From: Tilletiaria anomala UBC 951
Taxonomy: Eukaryota; Basidiomycota; Exobasidiomycetes; Georgefischeriales; Tilletiariaceae
Length of the DNA stretch: 64,000 nt
Direction: 5' to 3'
Assembly: GCF_000711695.1 (NCBI RefSeq)
Contig: NW_013546995.1
Coordinates: forward strand, 1 to 64,000
In this document: one piece after another, positions 55,684 through 64,000 of the stretch
Position numbering within the stretch: the stretch's first letter is position 1
Layout of the letters: each line of letters begins with the position of its first letter
Notes under the pieces: model-generated
What the model was told of the DNA's origin: nothing
The model's database searches: none
What the model saw: the letters and a program-made list of their open reading frames with translations, nothing else
Translations under genes and position numbers: made by a program

Positions 55684-57111
55684 ATGTCGGCAGCACCGAG
55701 TGCTTCGAAGCCGAAGCGTGAGTCCCAACCGCAACGAGGAAGGGAAGGAGAGGCTGCTTGTCGCCCAAGTCCTGTCGGAAGAATCTGCCATCTGATATCA
55801 TTTATTTCGTTCCCATGTGTGTGCAAACACACCCTGCAGCCCTGCCGTTCTACGCGCAATTCACAGCCGGAGCGATCGCAGGCGTGACCGAGCTGCTATG
55901 TCTTTATCCGCTCGACGTCGTCAAGACGCGTATGCAGCTGCAGACCAAGGCGCCCGTCCCCGGGCAAGACCACTATGCAAACATGATGGATGCCTTCCGA
56001 AAGATCATCAAGTCAGAAGGACCCAGTCGACTCTACAGAGGTCTCGTGCCGCCTCTGATGCTCGAGGGTTCGTTTTGTCTTCTCTGAGCGTTTCCAGCTG
56101 TCCTTGCGAGGAAGTTCGGCTGACTGATGCTTGTTATCTGGTGATTTTCTATACAGCACCTAAACGAGCCGTCAAGTTTGCTGCGAATGGCAGCTGGGGC
56201 GCTTTCTACCGCAAGCAGTTCGGCGTCAACGAGATGACACAGTCTCTCTCGGTGCTCACTGGCTGCTCCGCCGGTGCGACCGAATCTGTTGTCGTCGTCC
56301 CCTTTGAGCTAGTCAAGATCCGCTTACAAGATCGTGCGCAGGCGCATCTTTACAAGGGGCCCATGGATGTCGTTGGAAAAATCATCAAGGCGGACGGGTT
56401 GCTTGGTCTCTATGCGGGTATGGAGTCTACGGTGAGCCATTGGAGAAGCAGGCGCAATGCAGCCCTTATCGACGCCGCTGACCATGCTTGCAAATCGCCC
56501 CTTTGCCGCGCAGTTCTGGCGCCATGTACTTTGGAATGGAGGCTACTTTGGCTGCATCTTCCAAGTCAAGGCACTTCTCTCCAAGCCGAATGTGAGCAAG
56601 GGCACGCGCACCAGCAGCATCCATAGCAATCCACACTTTGTTTGCACATCCCCCTGCTCACTCACAATATGTATCCCCTCCCTTTCGTATGCAGGGCAAG
56701 GCCGAAGAGCTACGCAACAACTTCATCAGCGGCTCCATCGGCGGCTTTGTCGGCACCGCGCTCAACACGCCCGCAGACGTCGTCAAGTCGCGCATCCAAA
56801 ACACGCCCAAGGTCGCAGGGCAGGTGCCCAAGTACAACTGGACTTTCCCGAGCATAGCGCTCATTGCGCGCGAAGAGGGCTTCGGCGCGCTCTACAAGGG
56901 CTTCACGCCCAAGGTGCTCAGGCTCGCACCTGGTGGAGGTGTTTTGCTACTTGGTGAGTTTGACGAGCAAGGAAGGACGAGGAAACCCTTTGGTGGTACA
57001 CTGCAACCCTCTGACTCGCGTTGCGTTTTGCTCCCCTGCATGCCCGATCACACAGTGGTCGAAGTCGTGCTCTCGCAATTCAGGACGTTCCTTGGGCCGC
57101 AATACCAGTAG
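55684..57111 (+). CDS. ODC: mitochondrial 2-oxodicarboxylate carrier
   Basis: Six exons (55684-55717, 55840-56067, 56157-56431, 56514-56591, 56695-56953, 57056-57111) give 309 residues, the normal carrier size. The carrier exchanges 2-oxoadipate, 2-oxoglutarate and related dicarboxylates across the inner membrane, serving lysine and glutamate metabolism. Three repeats carry the signatures PLDVVKTRMQ, PFELVKIRLQ and PADVVKSRIQ. LPFYAQFTAGAIAGVTELL, WRHVLWNGGYFGCIFQVK and the C-terminal end LGPQYQ match the yeast Odc1/Odc2 and human ODC pattern. The first exon is 34 nt (11 codons plus one base). Intron 2 has a GTTCGT donor; the others are GTGAGT/GTGAGC. All joins keep the frame. Confidence 0.93.
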
Positions 57112-57729
57112 ACACGCGGCCTCACGTCGCGCCGCGTCCAGTTATTACACGGACTGATCTGCGCCTTCCCTTCTTCGTCATCCGGGAGTATATGCGCACG
57201 TAATGCCGCAAAAGCTTGTAGATCGAGCCATCACTTGTTCCCTGCCCTGCCTTGCCCAATACACGCCTTTGTTCGTTGCAACGCAATTGTAAAAGCGAAC
57301 ACTCGCATATGCAGTCAGAGACGCAGTCTGAGAGTGTAAATGTGATTGAAAGTACACTTTATGAGAACAAGAGTCGATTCTGATGAAGGTGCTGCTTGGT
57401 GGACAGGGATGATTGAAAGGAGGATCGAGAGATGGAGCGCACGTCCTGGCTTGATAGGACGCGGAACGGACGATCGATGTTCATTGAACGGGTAGGGTAT
57501 CAATGATGCCTGAGGAGCGACTACGATAATCTTCGTCTTTGATTCTTGATTTGTGGGTGTGCTTGTATGCCTTTTGATCTGCGGTGGATTCGGAGCGCCG
57601 TGTTTATGTATGTGTTGTGAAGTAGGGAACCGATTAAAGGGAGGACAATGTGGTGAAATGGAGAAAAGCTCCACAGCAGGTAGATGGCTGGGTACTCAGA
57701 GGAGGACGAACCAAGGGCCTGCTGCCTTT
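57112..57729. other. convergent spacer
   Basis: 618 bp between the stops of ODC and KIN4. The minus-strand frame 57315-57674 lacks support and probably lies in the KIN4 3' untranslated region. Confidence 0.55.
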
Positions 57730-60700
57730 TCAAAGAGCGATTCCTTGCCCGCTGAGGTTGCAACGCTGCAGGAGAGCCGTGTAGCAAAACTTGTACGCCC
57801 AGACATTACCGCGCATGCGTCGGATGTCCAAGCTGTACAGACCCGGCAGATTCTTGATCTTCGTGATCTCAACCGAGAAGCGCACCTCTTGCCCACCATC
57901 GACGCTCGCCTCTCCGTACAGCGTCGGCAAGCTATTGGTATTACTGCTGTTGCCGTTGATGAAGCCGCTCCCGGCACCGACAGATGGGGTTTGCATGATG
58001 CCAGACTGCTGGCTGCTGCCACGCCGCAAGAAGTTACGAATGCTCCCGGCGCTCGACATACTCGGTGACATGGGCGACGATGGCGGCTTGCTGGAGCGCT
58101 CGATCTCGGCCTGAGAAGGCGGGAAGACAGAGGTGCGGATGCTGGACCCGATCCCCTGCAGAGCCTTGGCCGTACGCTTCTGACGCAGGCACTCCAGCTT
58201 GAAGTCTTCGCCAGAGGCAAGACGGAAGTCAATGCCCATGCTGGTCAACGCCTCGCGCACGCGCGCAAGAATATCCGGCGGCGGCAAGGACGTCAGTGCG
58301 GTCTGGTCGACCGCGCCGACGTGCTGCCGCAAGATGGTGTCGTCGAATGGCACGGTTGACGATAGCTGCTGCTGCGGTAGCCCGAGACCGTCGACGCCAG
58401 TTGCCGATACCCGCGGTGTATCGTTCGAATCCTCGACAGCCGGGAGCGCCGACTTGTTGGCGGTTCGAGGCTGCGTCGTCGAGGCGTTCGTCACAGTCGT
58501 CGCATTTGTGACACCGGTGGACTGGCTGTCTGCCGTCGTGTGTGTGTCGTGGCTCAGGTAGCTGTGCGTGCCGGACGTTGAGCGACTGGAAGGACCAGAC
58601 GATTCGTTCTGTGCTGAGCGGGCGGGTGTCGGCACGGGCGCGGCTGCGGCTGCTGACCCGTTGACTGATGGCCCGGATGCAGTGACGACGACACGCGGCG
58701 CACCGCCTGACTGATCAAGTCGCTCGAATGGGCCAAGCGGCGGCTGTTCATCGAACGTGCCCTTGGCGAGCGACTTTTTCCTGAACCAATCCATCACCTT
58801 CTTCGCAGCGTTCGTCGAGCCCATCGTCGTTGCGCCTTCGTCGAGGTCCTCGTCTTGATGCACCTGCGGTTGACGTTGACGCGGGCGAGGGATGACGCTC
58901 TGTCTGAATGCGCTTCCGCTGTTCGACACGGTGAGTGTGAGCGGCACGCGCTGCGAGTCAGAGTTCGTGTCCTTGGCGCGCAGCCTTCCGGTGAAACGCC
59001 GCTCGCTCTTCGCATCGTCAGCGATGGTGCCATTGGTGGCCAATTCCCGGTCCTTGTTCGCGGGCGAGTTGTTGGCGTCGCCAAACCTAGAGACGACGAG
59101 ACTCATCGCCTTCCTGCGAGCGTAGGACGAAGAGGACTTGCCCGATCCGGTCGTGCTGGCGTTCGAGACGACGCGAGCACCACCACGCCCGTCGTCGCTG
59201 GCGGACGGCTCTATCGAAATCGACGTCGACGAGGGCGGCGCCGCGAGTCCGTTCTGCCCATGCGAGCCGCTGAGCAAGCGCGAGAAGAACGAGTTGTCGC
59301 GCGACAGGCCTTTGCGATGGCGCGCGCTGATCTTGTCGCTGCTGCTATCTGTCGCCGCGCCGGTCGAAGCTGCGTGCGGCGGTCCACCAGCGCCGATGTT
59401 GGTGCGCGAAGCGAGTGAGACTTTGGAAGCGTGCCGTGCATTGCTGTCGGACACGATGCGACTGCCGCGCCGCTCATTGTTGTTGTTGTTGTTACTGTTG
59501 GCTGCGGCGTCGAGGCATGGTACTCTGGTCGTGGCGAGCGCATCTGAAATCGGCGCGGGCGTTGTGTTAGCCTGGCTGAGCTGTTCTGCCGAAGCGGTCG
59601 GCTTGGGTGTCACCGCCGCCGCCGATGTCGACGTCGACGTCGCAGTCTGCGGGAGGGGCGATGACTGCTGCTCCTGGATAGGCGATGGGACGTTGATATC
59701 TGCGCCGAGCACGCTGACGGGTCCTGTGCTTGCGACGGTCCAGTCGGCAGTGCTTTCGGTACCGGGCACGGCAACGGGGGACGCGGCGACATGCGCAGCA
59801 GCGGAAGCGGGCAGGATGGGCGCGAAACCAGATGCAGAAGGCGTCGAGAGAGACTTGGTAGGGGATGCGCCCGTCGTGGCCGGTGACTGGCCGATCTTTT
59901 TCGCGATTGTATCGGCTGCAGGCGAGGGTGGGGCAGGCTGTGCATGCTCCTTCTTGCGCTTCTGCTGCTGCGCTTGGTCTCCGCCGGTATACTCGAGCTG
60001 GATCGTGTGCCGCTGCGTTTTCTGCGCCGCGGGCTTGCGCTGCTGCTGGGGCTCCCTCTCGCGCTGGGCAGAGGCGACAGCGGACTTGCGCGGGGTCGAT
60101 GTCGATGTCGCGGTCGCAGTTGCGCTCGTGGCTGAGGTCGAGGGTGAGAGCGCGGCATGATCGCCCTCAAGGCTGATGCGCGAGCGCGGCTCGCCGCGCG
60201 CATCGCCTTGCGCAGTGACAGGATCGTACGCGCGGCCGCCGCGCGCAGCCGCCGTGGCAGCTGCTGCTGCCTCAGGTGGCGCGCCTGAGCGACTGGTGCC
60301 GCCAGCCGAGGAGATGCACGGGGTTGTCGGCGTTGCATCCGCGGCGCCAGGCACCGCGATGGTCGTGCTGGGTGGTGCCATGGTGGAGGGCATGGCGCTC
60401 TGGTGACGCTGCGCCCTCGGGCTCGCTGTCGCATCAGACGAGGAGACCTCGCGCACGCTGTCGCCGCGCTGCAAGGCGTGTTTGGCGGCGTCGCGCTGTT
60501 GCTGCTGCTGTTCCTGGATTTGGTGTTGGAGCATCATCTGCTGCCTGTACACCTGGCGCTTCTTGGCCTGTTGTTCGATGGCGGCACGCTCAAGGTCGTC
60601 AACGCTGAAAGTGAACAAGTCCCTGTACGCCGCGAGCCAGCTGTGGCGCATGACCTGTTGCAGGTCTGCGCGCTTGAGTGGGTCGGGGACGAGCATCCTG

Positions 60701-62270
60701 CTGAGCAGGCTGCGCGGCTCGGCAGTGATGTAGTCTGGGAAGCTGAGGGGCGTGGCCATGATATACTTGTACAGAAGGTTGATGTTGTCTCCATCTGGGT
60801 TAGCTGGATCATCGTCGAAAGGGAGATAGCCGGCAAGCATCGCGTACAGGATCACGCCGCATGACCACACATCGACGGCGGAGCCGGCGTATAGGCCGTC
60901 CTGCACGACAAGCTCCGGCGCGGCGTAGCAGGGGCTGCCGCAGCTGGTGGCCATGAGATCGTTGCGCTTGTCGCCAAAGTTGTTCGCAAAGCCAAAATCG
61001 GTGATGATCACGTTGCGATTGCGGTCTAGCAGCAGGTTCTCCAGCTTGAGGTCGCGGTGGATGATCTGCTTTTGGTGTAGGTAGTGCACGCCGCTGATCA
61101 GCTGCGCAAACAGCCGGCACGCATCCTTCTCGCGTAGGTACTTGTGGGCCAGGATATGGTCGAACAGCTCGCCACCTGTCAAGAGCAGCGATTCCATTTC
61201 GTAGGTCAGTCGCAGCCCGCCAATCCTTCGCGAGCAAGGCAAGGCGGCGCTCACCTGAGGCGTATTCGAGCACGATGCCGATGTATCTGTCTGACTCGAT
61301 GACTTCATACAGGCGGACAATGTTTGGGTGCCTCACCTCCTGCAGCGGTAGAAGAAGCGGGGATGGAAAATGGAGGCGGTCAGAAAAGAGCTGCAGCAGG
61401 CGTTAAACCATAAGCCAAGGGGCAAAGCACGCGCACCTTGAGCACCTGGATCTCCCTCTCAACCTTACTCATCTTGCTGGGGTCCTTGCCACCGCCGCCG
61501 GCTTCCGGGCTGCCGCTGCTGGCGACGCGGTCCCGCTTGATGAGTTTGACGGCAACCTCCTCGCCCCACTCCTTGTGCACGCCGAGCTTAACCTTCCCAA
61601 ACTCGCCTTCGCCGAGAGTCTGGAGGAGGAGGTAGTTGCCAAAATGCACCTGCTGCCGGCGCGGGTGCGCGGCAAAGTACTGCATCGCCGCGGGCGACGT
61701 GATGGGGATGCCGTGCGAGAGGATGGCCTGCGCCGTCTGCGCGTCGATCCCGCCCGAGGCGGCGGCGGCGGCGATGGCCGTCGAGGTGCCGGCGCCCGCA
61801 GCCGCACCTGGCGGCCGCGAAGAGGGGGCGTTAATAAGGACCGGGTGCGCCGAGTTGCGGCGGTCCGTGTACGGTTGGCTATTGACAATGTTGGCGAAAG
61901 CTGCGGCAGCTGTGCCGCCCGCGGCGGCGGCGGCGGCGGGGATGGCGCGGTTGGCTGCTGGCTGCGGGCTGTCTCCCTGGCCCTGGCTCGGGCTCGGGCC
62001 GCCGGTGCGCGGGGCGGGCATGGCCGAAACGGGCCGGTGCGCATGTGACTGCCCGCCGACGGCTGCCTTACCTTTGGGATGCTGCTGCTGCTGCAAGTCG
62101 AACATGGCAGCGGTGGAGGGAGAGGCGGTGGAGGGAGAGGCGGTGGAGGGAGAGGCGGTGGAGGACGAGGATGAAGGGTGGAACTGCGACGAGGATGCCT
62201 GGATGGCAGCGCCTGCGCCGCCAATGCTGGGCACTGCCTGAGATGGTAGGACGCTCGTTGCTCCTGTCAT
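57730..62270 (-). CDS. KIN4: Kin4-type protein kinase with C-terminal KA1-like domain
   Basis: Exons 62270-61437, 61339-61255 and 61175-57730 give about 1454 residues. In yeast Kin4 is a spindle-position checkpoint kinase. The catalytic domain covers about residues 208-485: [50 protein letters not shown] (joined across intron 2), [60 protein letters not shown] and [25 protein letters not shown] and the [14 protein letters not shown] to LAGYLPxDDD run are diagnostic of Kin4 rather than Snf1 or Kin1. About 900 low-complexity Ser/Thr/Ala/Gln residues follow. The last 55 residues, [20 protein letters not shown] then [16 protein letters not shown], resemble a KA1 lipid-binding domain. The frame upstream of ATG 62270 lacks ATG. 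The 5' exon contains the 15-bp tandem repeat 62111-62170. Confidence 0.92.
62111..62170 (-). repeat. 15-bp tandem repeat in KIN4 exon 1
   Basis: Three exact 15-nt copies (62111-62125, 62126-62140, 62141-62155) and a fourth imperfect one encode a TASPS-type unit in the disordered N-terminus. Confidence 0.9.
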
Positions 62271-64000
62271 GGTTGTCTTACTTGCCGCTGGCCTATGCGT
62301 ACACTGTACGACGAGCGATGTAGATGGGGGATGAATAGCTGGGCGGGTCAGTCCAATGTGGAAAGACACGGCAAGGCCAGGAGAATGTCTCCCCTATAGG
62401 TGCTTGCGACACAAGGGGAATGGATGGAAGCGTGTCTGTGCCACTGACGACGGACCGTGAGTGCTGCCTGACAGATTGCGGCACCGAGTGTATGTATGCG
62501 TGGTGATCGGCAACGGAAAGCGTAGAGCACACACACACACGCGCGCGCGTTGTCGCAATGAGACCAATGCTGATCAACCAGGCGGCGGGGGCAATTGTAG
62601 CGCAGATTTCGCACAGGACGCAGGACCTTTCGCTCCTTTTTGCAACGTCGAGGCCCGCAGGCGTGACTCTTTTGGGTCGGTGGTAAAGGAGGAAGAAAGG
62701 GCTTTCCTTGCAAGGGGACGGTTGGAGTCGTAGGCCAGGAGAGAGGGGCCTGACTGACCTCGGGACGGTACGCGCGCGGCCCTCTGTCGTCAGCCAGTCG
62801 AGTCCAGTGTGTGTATGCGTGTAGGTGTGCTGCTGATGACGTTGCGCAGCCGGTCGCGAGGGGATGAAGAGGCTGCGGCGCGAGCGCGGCTCTGATCAAG
62901 AATGGGCGGCGCAGAGGATGGGTGGAAAGCGCACGTGAGTAAGCCTGTGCGGTTGAGGGCGGCGGGAGCGTGTCGCTTTCTCTCTTTTCCCTGTAACAGC
63001 ACGCTGTTCAACCAACCAACCTACACCAACGACCGCGGCGCCTGGTGGGTGCGGAGCAGCTTTCCGTTGGACTTGGACTTGGTGGTGGAGGGTGTTGATG
63101 GGTGCTGCGTACGTGGGCTGCCCGGAGGTCTAGCAAGGTATGTAATGGATGCACAATATACATGATGGGGCGGTGACGGGTCTGCTGCAACCCACTACAT
63201 AGTGCACACAGGCTCTATATGCCAGTCTGCGCCTGGTGCCAGTGGGCGGGTGGGCTTGGAAGGAGAGGAGAGTGGCCGTTGGGCCTTGCTTGGTGGTGTT
63301 GGCACTGCACGACTGTCCTGCCTTGTCCTGGCCTGCCCTGCCAGCTGGTGAGAAAATAAAAAAATGGATGCGATGCCGCCGCCCAGTCTTCCTATGCGCC
63401 AGGGCCCCACTCTCTTTGCGCTAGTCGCCCAGTCACTCAAGCACATGTTTGGCTTGAGATTGCGCGCGCTCTCTCTTGTTCCGCTCCTAGGGCTTGACAT
63501 GGCAAAGGTCGCGATGCACACACAACATGCACACTTGACAGCACAATACTAACAGCACAGCAGCATGTTCGGCACGGAAAGGGTGCCAAAGAGCTGGGCC
63601 ACAGACAGAGAAGCCAGGATCAAGTTGTCAAAAGGCGACGAATCTGGCGCGCATCTTCTGCTCCAACCTAGCAGGACGCATGCCTTCAACCTCATCATCG
63701 TGCCGGCCGCTTCTCCCAAGTGCATTGTCATAGGTTCGGTGTCGCCTGCCATGCGTGGCACCTGTCCGGCTGACAGGCTTTCGCCTGTGCGTTAGAAAAC
63801 CTCGCAATGTTAGTTGTGGACGGAGAGACCGAAGTCCAAAGTGGTACGCACACATATCTATCTATACGGTTGCGGCCAAAGTCAAAAATGTGTTGACCAT
63901 GTATGTATCTATGTACATATGTCATAAAAAAGAAAGTGTGGAAGCGAGTCACAGCCACAAACACCCCCATTCAAATTCTTCGCTCGTGTCTCTGACATGT
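62271..64000. other. 1.7-kb region upstream of KIN4
   Basis: No supported gene to the end of the window. It contains the KIN4 promoter and leader, an alternating CA/CG run at 62527-62550, and short frames on both strands without family similarity. Confidence 0.5.
62527..62550. repeat. alternating (CA)n(CG)n run
   Basis: A purine-pyrimidine alternation, CA copies passing into CG copies, about 260 bp upstream of the KIN4 start. Such runs can adopt Z-form DNA. Confidence 0.85.

Overview
This window is nuclear DNA of a basidiomycete fungus, probably one of the GC-rich Ustilaginomycotina (inference; no species marker is visible). The coding regions are GC-rich. About 37 introns can be read with some confidence; most are 57-130 nt and several have a visible CTNAC-type branch site. 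The gene set is fungal: Kin28, Leu5, Ufo1, Kin4, Rpo41, Suv3, Vps45 and Coq8. I see no CRISPR array, insertion sequence, rRNA or tRNA gene, and no recognisable virus-like element.

Layout. 0-17.6 kb: exportin-4-like gene (+), VPS45 (-), COQ8 (+), a small OXLD1-type mitochondrial protein (+) and the mitochondrial RNA polymerase RPO41 (+). 17.6-28.9 kb: a VHS-GAT trafficking adaptor (-) and a large unrecognised protein (-), separated by 2.2 kb. 28.9-33.8 kb: a doubtful small locus and a UFO1-like F-box/WD40/UIM protein (-). 33.8-37.1 kb: a gene-poor stretch with a long inverted repeat around CACGTG and one weak coding candidate. 37.1-45.6 kb: an unrecognised protein (-), a UBE2S-like ubiquitin-conjugating enzyme (+), the LEU5 carrier (-), the CDK7-type kinase KIN28 (+) and a secreted Cys-repeat protein (-). 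45.6-47.7 kb: gene-poor, with a perfect hairpin. 47.7-57.1 kb: SUV3 helicase (+), a GPI-anchored surface protein (-), OPA3 (+) and the 2-oxodicarboxylate carrier ODC (+). 57.7-62.3 kb: KIN4-type kinase (-). The last 1.7 kb holds no supported gene.

Functional themes. Seven of the roughly 18 genes act in mitochondria: COQ8 and an OXLD1-like protein in respiratory metabolism, RPO41 and SUV3 in mitochondrial RNA synthesis and turnover, LEU5 and ODC as inner-membrane carriers, and OPA3. A second group relates to cell cycle and ubiquitin: KIN28, KIN4, a UBE2S-like E2 and a UFO1-like SCF receptor. VPS45 and the VHS-GAT protein act in endosomal traffic. The two secretory products (C-x4-C repeat protein and GPI protein) and the unrecognised genes are the most lineage-specific parts.

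Exon limits were placed by reading splice signals and frame by eye; transcripts would be needed to confirm them. The two most notable items are the UBE2S-like E2, which keeps the C-terminal Leu-Lys-Arg-Leu tail that animal UBE2S uses to dock on the anaphase-promoting complex, and the secreted protein with six C-x4-C units and several dibasic cleavage sites.
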